Shown here one piece after another: positions 55,065-63,083 of a stretch of DNA of 64,000 bases. The translations under genes and the position numbers were made by a program. Each line of letters begins with the position of its first letter. The stretch's first letter is position 1. The notes below the pieces were generated by a model, which was given only the letters and a program-made list of their open reading frames with translations, was not told where the DNA came from and searched no databases. This DNA comes from Quadrisphaera sp. INWT6. Lineage in GTDB: Bacteria > Actinomycetota > Actinomycetes > Actinomycetales > Quadrisphaeraceae. The DNA lies in the NCBI RefSeq assembly GCF_015390235.1, contig NZ_VUOH01000001.1:1044530-1108529 (forward strand), read 5' to 3'.

Positions 55065-55646
55065 TCAGCCCGCGTGATCCACCGGTCCGCGGAGGTCGCT
55101 CGCCAGCAGCGTCGCGATGACCCCGTCGACGCGCTCGCCCCGGTGCAGGAGCAGCCCGCGCACCCGCCCCTCGACGGTGAAGCCGCACCGCTGGGCCACC
55201 CGCAGCGAGGCGGTGTTCTCGACGTCGGCCCGCCACGTGACCCCCGCCAGCCCGAGGGCGTCGAAGCCCCAGGCGAGCAGGGCGGTCACCGCCCGCGTGG
55301 CGACGCCGCGGCCCCGCGCCGCAGGGTGCAGCCCGAACCCCAGCTCGGCCCACGCGCCGTCCTCCGGCCGCAGGTCGACCGTGCCGCGGTAGGCGCCGTC
55401 GACGTCGACGACGAGCGTGGCCAGGTCGCCCTCGCGCCAGCCGCGCTCGGCGTTCGCGAGGAAGGCCTCTGCGTTGACCAGCTCGTAGGTCTCCGGGATC
55501 CAGGTGAAGCGCTGCACCTGCGGGTCTCGGTGCTGCTCGACCACCGCCGCGAGCTCCGCTGGGTCGTCGGCGCGCACGGGGCGCAGGACGACGCCGCCGC
55601 CCGCGTCGAGCACGGGGGCCGGGGGGAGGTCGGGCACGCGCCCCAC
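55065..55646 (-). CDS. GNAT N-acetyltransferase (RimJ/RimL type), tandem paralogue 1
   Basis: A 193-residue acetyltransferase: VLDAGGGVVLRPVRADDPAE, ELGFGLHPAARGRGVATRAV and NTASLRVAQRCGFTVEGRVR. The shared VLDAGGGV and GLHPAARGRGV show that this and the downstream gene are tandem duplicates. The pair forms a small operon that diverges from the CYTH-CHAD gene. Confidence 0.87.
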   Translation of the reverse strand: MGRVPDLPPAPVLDAGGGVVLRPVRADDPAELAAVVEQHRDPQVQRFTWIPETYELVNAEAFLANAERGWREGDLATLVVDVDGAYRGTVDLRPEDGAWAELGFGLHPAARGRGVATRAVTALLAWGFDALGLAGVTWRADVENTASLRVAQRCGFTVEGRVRGLLLHRGERVDGVIATLLASDLRGPVDHAG

Positions 55647-55712
55647 CGTGGCAGGTGCGTCGGCGGCCGTCTCGGCGAGCCGTCGTCGGTGATCATCACT
55701 ACGGTCTGGAGC

Positions 55713-57341
55713 ATGGCCAGGAAGTCGTCGGAGGGCTCAGCGACCGGCGGGGTGTCCACCTCGCGGGAGTCGGAGCGGAAGTTCTCCCTCGGGGAGGACG
55801 CGACCCTCCCCGACCTCGTCGGAGCCGGTCGCGTGGCCGCCGTCGACGAGGTCGTCGCCCACGACATGGTCGCCGTCTACTACGACACCGCCGACCTGCG
55901 CCTGGCCCGCGAGGGCGTGACCCTGCGCCGTCGCGAGGGCGGCGCCGACGACGGGTGGCACCTCAAGCTGCCCGTCGGCTCCAGCACCGACCGCGACGAG
56001 CTGTCCGTGCCGCTCGCCGACGGGGGCGAGGCCGCCGAGGGCGCCCACCCGACCGCGCCGAGGGCGCTGACCGCCCTGGTGACGGCGCTCGTGCGCGTCT
56101 CGCCGCTCGGCCCGGTCGCCGAGCTGCGCACCCACCGCGAGGTGCGGGTGCTGCGCGACGCCGAGGGCCGCGCCCTCGCCGAGGCGGCGCTCGACGACGT
56201 CGAGGTCGCCGTCCCCTCCGGCGCCGGCGAGGGCTCGCGGGGCGTGGTGCCCGGGCGCTTCCGCGAGCTCGAGGTCGAGCTGCTCGACGACGGCGACGAG
56301 GCCGACCTCGACGCCGTCTCCGACGCCCTCGTGGCCGGCGGCGCGGTGCTCGGCGCGCAGGTCTCCAAGGCCAGGCGCGCTCTCGGTGACCCGGCGACGG
56401 CGCTGTCCGACGTCCCCGAGCCCGGCGAGGTCGGGCCGCGCTCGACCGCGGCCGAGCTCGTGCGCGCCTACACCGCCGAGCAGGTCCGGGCGCTGCGCCG
56501 CCACGACCTCGGCGTGCGCCGCGGCGAGGACGACGCCGTCCACCAGATGCGCGTCGCCGCGCGCCGCCTGCGCAGCGGGCTGCGCGTCTTCCGCCCCCTG
56601 CTCGACCAGGCCTGGGCCGACGACCTGCGCGGCGAGCTCGCCTGGCTCGCCGGTGAGCTGGGGGCCGCCCGCGACGGGGAGGTGCTCGCCGAGCGCCTGG
56701 CCGTGGCGCTGGAGGGGCTGCCGGCCGAGGTCGACGCGGGGGACGCGACGCGCCTGCTGCGCGAGCACCTCGCCGAGCAGCACCGCGACGGCGAGGCCGT
56801 GGCGCGCGCGGCCCTGGGCAGCGAGCGGTACGCGGCGCTCCTCGACCGGCTGGTCGACGCCGCCACCGCGCCGCCCACCACCCCCGCCGCGGAGGGGGAG
56901 TGCCGCGAGGTGCTGCCCCCGCTGGTGCGCAGGGCGTGGAAGAAGCTGGCCCGCGAGGTGTCAGCGCTGCGGATGGCCGGCGACGACGACTCCTGGCACG
57001 ACGCCCGCAAGACCGCCAAGCGCGTCCGCTACGCCGCCGAGGCGGTGGCGCCGGCGCTCGGCAAGCCGGCCAAGAGGTTCGCCAAGCAGGTCGAGCGGGT
57101 CACCGAGGTGCTGGGGCAGCACCAGGACGCCGCCGTCGCGGCTGACGTGCTCAACCACCTCGCGACCGACCGCAGCCGTGCGCTGCACCTGCCGCGCAGC
57201 GCGGCCGCGGCGGCGAAGGTGGGCTTCGCGCTCGGGTCGCTGCACGCCGCCCAGCGCGCCGAGGTGCGCGTGCTGCGCGCCGACCTGCTGGACATCTGGC
57301 CCGAGGTCTCCCACGGGGCTCACCGCTCCTGGCTCGGCTGA
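55713..57341 (+). CDS. CYTH and CHAD domain protein
   Basis: A 542-residue protein. The CYTH (triphosphate tunnel) domain starts with the E-x-E-x-K motif at residues 19-23 (RESERKFSL) and runs to ~210 with YYDTADLRLAREGVTLRRRE. The CHAD domain (~245-540) has DDAVHQMRVAARRLRSGLRV and SWHDARKTAKRVRYAAEAVA, with the conserved His and basic residues that bind polyphosphate. It probably handles or hydrolyses inorganic polyphosphate or triphosphate. A short dyad GTGAT-C-ATCAC lies at 55689-55699, just before the ATG. Confidence 0.92.
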   Translation: MARKSSEGSATGGVSTSRESERKFSLGEDATLPDLVGAGRVAAVDEVVAHDMVAVYYDTADLRLAREGVTLRRREGGADDGWHLKLPVGSSTDRDELSVPLADGGEAAEGAHPTAPRALTALVTALVRVSPLGPVAELRTHREVRVLRDAEGRALAEAALDDVEVAVPSGAGEGSRGVVPGRFRELEVELLDDGDEADLDAVSDALVAGGAVLGAQVSKARRALGDPATALSDVPEPGEVGPRSTAAELVRAYTAEQVRALRRHDLGVRRGEDDAVHQMRVAARRLRSGLRVFRPLLDQAWADDLRGELAWLAGELGAARDGEVLAERLAVALEGLPAEVDAGDATRLLREHLAEQHRDGEAVARAALGSERYAALLDRLVDAATAPPTTPAAEGECREVLPPLVRRAWKKLAREVSALRMAGDDDSWHDARKTAKRVRYAAEAVAPALGKPAKRFAKQVERVTEVLGQHQDAAVAADVLNHLATDRSRALHLPRSAAAAAKVGFALGSLHAAQRAEVRVLRADLLDIWPEVSHGAHRSWLG

Positions 57342-57348
57342 CCCGGCT

Positions 57349-57636
57349 CCGGAATCGCAGTCGAGCGCCTGGTTGCGGTTCCTGACCCCTCCGGAATCGC
57401 AGCCGAGCGCCTGGTTGCGGTTCCTGACCCCTCCGGAATCGCAGTCGAGCGCCTGGTTGCGGTTCCTGACCCCTCCGGAATCGCAGTCGAGCGCCTGGTT
57501 GCGGTTCGTGACCCCTCCGGAGTCGCAGTCGAGCGCCTGGTTGCGGTTCGTGACCCCTCCTGGACCGCAGCCGAGCGCCTGGTTGCGGTTCGTGACCCCT
57601 CCGGAATCGCAGTCGAGCGCCTGGTTGCGGTTCGTG
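57349..57636. repeat. 42-bp tandem repeat array, seven copies
   Basis: Units begin at 57349, 57391, 57433, 57475, 57517, 57559 and 57601, each close to CCGGAATCGCAGTCGAGCGC plus CTGGTTGCGGTTCCTGACCC and CT. In each unit GAATCGCA and TGCGGTTC can pair (with one G-U) around a 14-base loop. The unit is 14 codons long and stays open on both strands (minus strand NRNQALDCDSGGVT), but it lacks a good start or ribosome site, so I treat it as non-coding. There are no spacers, so it is not a CRISPR array. It lies in the 396-base gap before the nitrogen-starvation cluster. Confidence 0.85.
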
Positions 57637-57698
57637 CCTCTGGCGCGGCGGAGGTGTCGATCGAGGTGAGCACCTGGCAACCCTCGGTTGCCACGGAT

Positions 57699-57714
57699 GT
57701 GACCAGGCGGAAAC
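57699..57714 (+). promoter_or_regulatory. GlnR-like box upstream of the Nit1C-type cluster
   Basis: GTGAC-CAGGCG-GAAAC fits the actinobacterial GlnR a-site/b-site pair (GTnAC-N6-GAAAC) at every defined position. It ends 23 bases before the first ATG of the cluster. GlnR controls nitrogen-starvation genes, and the downstream families are known as nitrogen-starvation responsive. Only one pair is present, where strong sites often have two; the close spacing to the ATG implies a nearby transcription start or a later translation start. Confidence 0.55.
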
Positions 57715-57737
57715 ACCCCGCTCGTTGACTCCCCGGC

Positions 57738-58595
57738 ATGGCAGCAGGGGACGGCGGCGGACGCCGGGGCGTGGGGAGCGGCGTCCACGACGCCCACCGC
57801 CACCTCGGCGTGCTGCCCGCCCACCCGTTCTACGGGGGGCCACCGGTCAACCCCGACACGGCCGCCGTCGCCGACGTCGACGCGCTGCTGCGCTCGCTGG
57901 ACGAGGAGGGCGTCGAGCGCGCCCTCGTCATCCCCAACTACGGCGTCCCCGACGTCAGCGCCTCCTTCGCGCTCAACGAGCTCGTGCTCGAGGCCGCCGA
58001 CCGCGACGACCGGGTCCGCGCCGGCCTGTGGGTCTCACCCCGGCCGCAGGACGCCGAGCTCACGGCCGCGGCCCTGGCGCTCGCGGGGGAGAGCGGCGTC
58101 GTCGCGCTGAAGACGTCGTTCCTCCTGGGCGGGCGCGCCAGCGACGAGGCGTGCCGCCCGCAGCTCGACGCCGTCTTCGGCACCGCGCGGGAGCACGGGC
58201 TCGTCGTCCACGTGCACACGAGCCCGGGTGCCGCCTCCGACGTCGACGAGGTCGGTGAGCTGGTGGAGCGCTACGGCGACGACGTCGCCATCCACCTCGT
58301 CCACCTGGGCGGCGGCATGAGCGGGCACATCAAGCTCATCGGCTCGCGCTTCTTCGACTGGGTCGAGGCCGGCAAGCGCGTCTACACCGACACCTCCTGG
58401 GCCATCGGCTTCGCGCCGCGCTGGCTGGCCGCCGAGGTGCAGCGCCGCGGAGTCGGCCACGACCGCGTGCTCTACGCCTCCGACGAGCCCTGGGGGGATG
58501 CCGCCGGAGAGCTGGCGCGGCTGCGCGCCGCCGCCGGCGACGGCGAGCTGGCCCGCCTGTGGCTCACCGAGAACGCCGCAGCCCTCTACGGCTGA
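57738..58595 (+). CDS. Amidohydrolase-family (amidohydrolase_2) metal-dependent hydrolase at head of Nit1C-type cluster
   Basis: A 285-residue TIM-barrel hydrolase. Metal ligands are visible: H-x-H at residues 20-22 (VHDAHRHLG), a Lys in VVALKTSFLL, His in LVVHVHTSPG and AIHLVHLGGGM, and Asp in LYASDEPWGD. ERALVIPNYGVPD and KRVYTDTSWAIGFA are typical of the amidohydrolase_2 group, which hydrolyses or decarboxylates small molecules. It is co-directional with nitB, 58 bases away, and sits under the GlnR-like box, so I infer it belongs to the pathway. ATG at 57738; GTG at 57771 is a possible later start. Confidence 0.82.
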   Translation: MAAGDGGGRRGVGSGVHDAHRHLGVLPAHPFYGGPPVNPDTAAVADVDALLRSLDEEGVERALVIPNYGVPDVSASFALNELVLEAADRDDRVRAGLWVSPRPQDAELTAAALALAGESGVVALKTSFLLGGRASDEACRPQLDAVFGTAREHGLVVHVHTSPGAASDVDEVGELVERYGDDVAIHLVHLGGGMSGHIKLIGSRFFDWVEAGKRVYTDTSWAIGFAPRWLAAEVQRRGVGHDRVLYASDEPWGDAAGELARLRAAAGDGELARLWLTENAAALYG

Positions 58596-58653
58596 GCGAC
58601 CACCACCGACCCACCTCGTCCACCCCACCCGCACCCACCAGGAGGAGCCCGAG

Positions 58654-59202
58654 ATGACCACCACCGCTGCCGCCACGTCCGACGAGACCGCCGCCGCCAT
58701 CGCGGAGGCTGCCGAGAAGTCGAAGAACGAGATCCAGCACCCCTCGCTGGAGAAGGGCAGCAGCCTCTACGGCTCCACCAAGATCTTCCCGGACTACCAG
58801 GCCGAGCCCGGCCAGAGCTACCTCACGCTCGTCCACGGCATCGCGCACGAGTCGTCGGTGAGCTTCGTGGCGATCCTCCAGGCCACCCGCGCGCTGCGGA
58901 AGGGCTTCGACTCCGTCCTGTACTTCTACGGCCCCGGCTCCATGAACTGCATGGCCACCCGCGGCTTCCCCACCACGGGCGACTCCGCCTTCCCCGGCGA
59001 GCACAACATCAACAACAGCCTGGAGACCTTCATCGCCGAGGGCGGCACCGTCTACTGCTGCCGCTTCGGCCTGTCGCTGCACGGGCTGCGCGAGGAGGAC
59101 CTCATCGCCGGCGTCATCCCCTGCCACCCGCTCGACGTGCAGGACGCGCTCATCCACTACGCCAGCAAGGGCGCGATCATCAACAGCACGTACATGGTCT
59201 GA
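58654..59202 (+). CDS. nitB: MSMEG_0572/Sll0783-family nitrogen starvation response protein (NitB)
   Basis: 182 residues. After a Thr/Ala-rich N-terminus come EIQHPSLEKGSSLYGSTKIF, LTLVHGIAHESSVSFVAILQ, GPGSMNCMATRGFPTTGD and EHNINNSLETFIAEGGTVYC-CRFGLSLHG, all conserved in this family of cyanobacterial and actinobacterial proteins. It has a DsrE-like fold by appearance. Its reaction is unknown; the family is the most constant member of Nit1C clusters. ATG at 58654 follows GGAGGAG at a 7-base spacing, the best ribosome site in the cluster. Confidence 0.92.
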   Translation: MTTTAAATSDETAAAIAEAAEKSKNEIQHPSLEKGSSLYGSTKIFPDYQAEPGQSYLTLVHGIAHESSVSFVAILQATRALRKGFDSVLYFYGPGSMNCMATRGFPTTGDSAFPGEHNINNSLETFIAEGGTVYCCRFGLSLHGLREEDLIAGVIPCHPLDVQDALIHYASKGAIINSTYMV

Positions 59203-59230
59203 GCCGGCGGCTCCAGGGGGGACGCCAGCG

Positions 59231-60334
59231 ATGAGCCTGGACACCAGGGTCGCCGTCGCCATCCGCGGCGTGCGGACCGCCACCGGCGTGCCGGTGAACC
59301 GCCGGGGCGGAGCGGGGCCGAGCGACGACGGCCACCTCCGCCTCGGCGGGCGGGGCGCGGCACTGCCGATCGACCCGACGAGCCCCTACCTGGTGCGCGA
59401 CGGCCGGCTGCTGCGCTCCGCCGGCTGCGGCGACCCGGGGACGGGTGACGCGGAAGAGGTGTGGGTCGACACCGGCCTGGAGGCCGAGGCCGTCGCCCGG
59501 CCCCGCTTCTACGACCTGGTGACGGCGGACGGCGTCCGCTACGACCAGCTGGCCCGCCTGCACGGCGCTGACGTCCTGGCCACCACGGTGGTGCAGACGT
59601 GCATCCGGTACGCCGAGGACCAGCGCTGCAGGTTCTGCTCCATCGAGGAGTCGCTGCGGGCCGGGGCGACGACCGCCGTCAAGCGTCCCGAGCAGCTGGC
59701 GGAGGTGGCCGAGGCCGCCGTCCGGCTCGACGGCGTGCGGCAGGTGGTCATGACCACGGGCACCTCCAACGGGCGCGACCGCGGCGCCCGCCACGTCGCG
59801 CGCTGCGTCCGGGCGGTCAAGGAGGCGGTCCCGGGCCTGCCCGTCCAGGTGCAGGTCGAGCCCCCGGAGGACCTGGGCGCGCTCGCCGAGCTGCGTGACG
59901 CCGGCGCTGACTCCCTGGGCATCCACGTCGAGTCCCTCGACGACGACGTGCGCCGCCGCTGGATGCCCGGCAAGGCCACCGTGTCGCTCGAGCGCTACCG
60001 CGAGGCGTGGGCCGAGGGCGTGCGCCTCTTCGGCCGCAACCAGGTCTCCACGTACCTGATCCTCGGGCTGGGGGAGGACCGCGACGAGCTCGTCGCGGGC
60101 GCCGCCGAGCTGGCGGCGATGGGGGTCTACCCCTTCGTCGTCCCGTTCCGGCCGATCGCCGGGACGCTCGCGGTGGACGTCGACGGCGCTCGGCCGCCCG
60201 CCCCCGAGGTGCTCGCCGACGTCACGGCCCGCGTGGCCGCCGACCTGCGCTCCCGCGGCATGCTCAGCAGCGGTCAGAAGGCCGGCTGCGCGGCGTGCGG
60301 GGCGTGCAGCGCGCTGCAGGCGGCCGGCGCATGA
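59231..60334 (+). CDS. nitD: MSMEG_0568-family radical SAM protein (NitD)
   Basis: A 367-residue radical SAM protein. The cluster cysteines appear as Cys124, Cys133 and Cys136 in CIRYAEDQRCRFCSIEES, a C-x8-C-x2-C spacing instead of the usual C-x3-C-x2-C. VVMTTGTSNGRDRGARHVAR and ADSLGIHVESLDDDVRRRWM are later barrel motifs. A C-terminal GCAACGACSAL (C-x2-C-x2-C) could bind a second iron-sulfur cluster. It would generate a deoxyadenosyl radical for an unknown step of the Nit1C pathway. The stop overlaps the next ATG (ATGA). Confidence 0.92.
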   Translation: MSLDTRVAVAIRGVRTATGVPVNRRGGAGPSDDGHLRLGGRGAALPIDPTSPYLVRDGRLLRSAGCGDPGTGDAEEVWVDTGLEAEAVARPRFYDLVTADGVRYDQLARLHGADVLATTVVQTCIRYAEDQRCRFCSIEESLRAGATTAVKRPEQLAEVAEAAVRLDGVRQVVMTTGTSNGRDRGARHVARCVRAVKEAVPGLPVQVQVEPPEDLGALAELRDAGADSLGIHVESLDDDVRRRWMPGKATVSLERYREAWAEGVRLFGRNQVSTYLILGLGEDRDELVAGAAELAAMGVYPFVVPFRPIAGTLAVDVDGARPPAPEVLADVTARVAADLRSRGMLSSGQKAGCAACGACSALQAAGA

Positions 60335-61869
60335 GCCTCGCCGGCAGCACCGACGTCGGCGGCGTGCTCCTGGGCGCGGTGCCCCTCCCGGTGCGCGCCG
60401 AGGCGCCGTCGTGGTGCATCGAGGTGGCCGACGCCGCGGGTGTCGCCGCCCACCGGGCGCTCCGGCGCGAGGTGTTCGTGGCCGAGCAGGGCCTCTTCGG
60501 CGCCAGGGCCGCCGAGGAGGACGCGCTCGACCACGACGGGCGCACCGTGGTCCTCGTCGCTCGCGAGCCCTCCCGGGACGGCTCGCCGGGACGGGTGCTG
60601 GGCGGGGTGCGCCTCGCGCCCGCCGGCCAGCACCTCACCGGTGGGGTGGACGTCGGCTGGTGGGCCGGGTCGCGCCTGGCGGTGGCCCGCGGAGCCCGTG
60701 CGTCACGCATCGGCCCCGCCCTGGTGCGGGCCGCGTGCGCGCACGCCGAGGCGGCCGGGGCGCTGCGCTTCGACGCGACCGTCCAGGACTCCGCCGAGCC
60801 GATGTTCCGGCGCCTCGGCTGGGAGCGCGTGCGCGACGTCGTCGTCCCGGGGGCCGAGGCCGTGCCTCACGTCCTGGTGCGCTGGCCCATCGGCAGGACC
60901 GCGACCCTGCTGGAGGCCACCAAGGCTCCGCTGGGCGGGCTGCTGGCGGGGCTCTTGAGCGGTGGGGCTCACCTCGGTGACGACTCCGCGCCCGTCCCCG
61001 GCAGCGACCTCGTGGCCGCGTGCGACGCCGTCGTCCCGTCCATGGTCGAGCGCGACCCGGAGTGGGCGGGCTGGTGCGCCGCCCTGGTCAACGTCAACGA
61101 CGTCGCGGCGATGGGCGCCGTCCCCGTGGGGCTGCTCGACGCCGTGGGCGCCCGCGACGCGTCATTCGCGGCCCGGGTGCTCTCGGGCCTGCGGGCTGCC
61201 TGCGAGGCGTACGGGGTGCCGCTCCTCGGCGGGCACACGCAGCTCGGCGTGCCGGCGGCGCTGTCGGCGACGGCGCTCGGCCGGGTACCGGGCGGGCTCG
61301 ACCCCGTCCCCGGCGGCGGTGGCCGGCCCGGTCACGCGGTCTGGCTGGCCGTCGACACCGCCGGCGGCTGGCGCCGGGGCCACGCCGGCCGGCAGTGGGA
61401 CTCCACCACCTCCCGGACGCCCGAGGAGCTCCGCGCCCTCACCGGGGTCGTGGGGCGGACCCGTCCCGCGGCCGCCAAGGACGTCTCGATGGCCGGCGTG
61501 GTCGGCACCCTGGCGATGCTCGCCGAGGCCAGCGGGACCGGCGCCGTGCTCGACGTCGCCGCCGTGCCGCGACCCACCGCGGCGGGCGCAGGGGACTGGC
61601 TCACCTGCTTCCCCGGCACCGGCTTCCTGCTCACCGACGACCCCGCCCGCGACCTCGCCGCCGCAGCCCCGGAGCTGCTGGCCGTGGACGGCTTCCGCCT
61701 CGAGCGCTGCGGCGAGCTCGTGGACGCCCGCGCCGGCGCCCCCGGCGTGCTCCTGCGCTGGCCCGACGGCGAGACCACCCCCGGCACCACCCCCGGGGGG
61801 CGGGCCACGGGTCTCGGTCCCGCGGCCCAGCCGGACCCAGCAGCTCCCCACCTGGAGGTGAACCCCTGA
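60331..61869 (+). CDS. MSMEG_0567/Sll0786 GNAT acetyltransferase fused to Sll0787-type AIR-synthase-like domain (NitE-NitF)
   Basis: A 512-residue fusion. Residues ~25-190 form a GNAT domain (HRALRREVFVAEQGLFG, GWWAGSRLAVARGARASRIG, AEPMFRRLGWERVRDVVVPG). Residues ~200-495 resemble PurM/AIR synthase: HLGDDSAPVPGSDLVAACDA, ALVNVNDVAAMGAVPVGLLD, LLGGHTQLGVPAALSATALG and AAAKDVSMAGVVGTLAMLAE, an ATP-dependent ring-forming fold. In cyanobacteria the two are separate genes (sll0786, sll0787). The stop overlaps the nitrilase start (TGATG). Confidence 0.92.
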   Translation: MSLAGSTDVGGVLLGAVPLPVRAEAPSWCIEVADAAGVAAHRALRREVFVAEQGLFGARAAEEDALDHDGRTVVLVAREPSRDGSPGRVLGGVRLAPAGQHLTGGVDVGWWAGSRLAVARGARASRIGPALVRAACAHAEAAGALRFDATVQDSAEPMFRRLGWERVRDVVVPGAEAVPHVLVRWPIGRTATLLEATKAPLGGLLAGLLSGGAHLGDDSAPVPGSDLVAACDAVVPSMVERDPEWAGWCAALVNVNDVAAMGAVPVGLLDAVGARDASFAARVLSGLRAACEAYGVPLLGGHTQLGVPAALSATALGRVPGGLDPVPGGGGRPGHAVWLAVDTAGGWRRGHAGRQWDSTTSRTPEELRALTGVVGRTRPAAAKDVSMAGVVGTLAMLAEASGTGAVLDVAAVPRPTAAGAGDWLTCFPGTGFLLTDDPARDLAAAAPELLAVDGFRLERCGELVDARAGAPGVLLRWPDGETTPGTTPGGRATGLGPAAQPDPAAPHLEVNP

Positions 61870-62803
61870 TGCTCACCGTCGCGGCGGTCTCCGCCGGCTT
61901 CACCCGAGACCTCGACGCCTGCTTCGCCCAGGTCGAGCGGCTGGTCGACGACGCGCGCGAGCGAGGCGCCGGCCTGCTCGCCCTGCCCGAGGCGGCGGTC
62001 GGCGGCTACCTGTCCGCGCTCGGCTCCCACGGCGACGTGGCCGACCCCACCCGGCCCGCGCGCTCGCAGCCGCCCGCGCTGCGCCTGGACGGCCCGGAGG
62101 TCGCGCGGCTGCGCGCGATCGCGGGTGACCTCGTCCTCTGCGTCGGCCTGTGCGAGCTCGCCGGCGCGGACGACGCCCGCGACGACGAGGGGGCGCGCTA
62201 CAACACCGCCGTGTGCCTCACCGGCGACGCGGTGCTGGGCGCCTACCGGAAGGTGCACCAGCCCTCGGGGAGCACCTGGCCTACGCCGCGGGCAGCGGCT
62301 TCGGCGCCTTCGAGACGCCGGTCGGGCGGATCGGGATGCAGATCTGCTACGACAAGGCCTTCCCCGAGGCGGCCCGCGCGCTGGCGCTCGACGGCGCCCA
62401 GCTGGTGGTGAGCATGTCGGCGTGGCCGGCCTCGCGCACCGGGGCCGCCGCCGTCCTGGCCGACGACCGGTGGACGCACCGCTTCGACCTCCTCGACAGG
62501 GCCCGCGCGCTGGACAACCAGCTGTTCTGGGTGGCGTCCAACCAGGCCGGCACCTTCGGGTCGCTGCGCTACGTGGGGTCGGCCAAGGTCGTCGACCCGG
62601 GCGGCGCGGTGCTCGCGCACACCGGCACCGGGCCGGGCACGGCGGTGGCCACCATCGACCTCGACGGAGGCCTGGCGGCCGCGCGCGGCGGGATGTACCA
62701 CCTGCGCGACCGGCGCCCGGACGCCTACGGCGCCGCCCTGGCGGCCGTCCCGGCTCCGCTGCCCGAGCCGGTCTGGGAGCGCGCGGGGGCTGGTCGTGCC
62801 TGA
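61869..62803 (+). pseudogene. nitC: Nit1C nitrilase (NitC), frameshifted by one missing base
   Basis: The catalytic triad is present across both frames: Glu41 (LLALPEAAVGGY), Lys128 (GAYRKVHQP) and Cys160 (RIGMQICYDKAFPE). The first frame (MLTVAAVSAGFTRDLDACFA onward) is lost after RKVHQP near 62262-62264, where CCCC expected for PL has one C too few; the second frame (GEHLAYAAGSGFGAFETPVG, ALDNQLFWVASNQAGTFGSL) continues to TGA 62801-62803. Corrected length is about 311 residues, normal for the family. The enzyme hydrolyses a nitrile to an acid. A sequence error is likely because the rest of the operon is intact. Confidence 0.9.
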
Positions 62804-63083
62804 GGCGACGTTCCGCGTGCGCTGGCCCGACGGCAGCACGGAGGCCTGCTACTCGCCGAGCCTGGTGGTCCACGACCACCTCGCCGTCGGCAGCGAGTAC
62901 CCCGTCGCCGACTTCAGCGCCCGCGTCACCGCTGCGATGGACGAGGCCTCCGAGCGGGTCCGCGCCCGGTACGGGATGGCGTGCACCAGCGCCGCGGCCA
63001 CGGCTGCCGGGGTCCGCTCCCGCGCGTCGGCCTTCACCACCGGCGGCGTCGTGCGCGTGCTGTCGATCGAGCCGCCGCTGTGA
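62796..63083 (+). CDS. nitG: MSMEG_0570-family nitrogen starvation response protein (NitG)
   Basis: 95 residues: VPEATFRVRWPDGSTEACYS, LAVGSEYPVADFSARVTAAM and DEASERVRARYGMACTSAAA are the conserved blocks of this small family found only with Nit1C-type genes. Its function is unknown; the MACTSA segment offers a conserved Cys. GTG at 62796 overlaps the nitrilase end by 8 bases and its stop overlaps the next start (GTGA), so it is coupled on both sides. Confidence 0.88.
   Translation: MPEATFRVRWPDGSTEACYSPSLVVHDHLAVGSEYPVADFSARVTAAMDEASERVRARYGMACTSAAATAAGVRSRASAFTTGGVVRVLSIEPPL

Noticed and set aside
57349..57640. CRISPR-like array
   Set aside because: The 42-base units are contiguous with no unique spacers, and no cas gene is present.
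56961..57824. Long minus-strand reading frame through the 42-bp repeats and across the CHAD gene
   Set aside because: The unit length is a multiple of three, which keeps frames open by itself; the frame overlaps a well-supported gene and lacks a ribosome site and any known domain.
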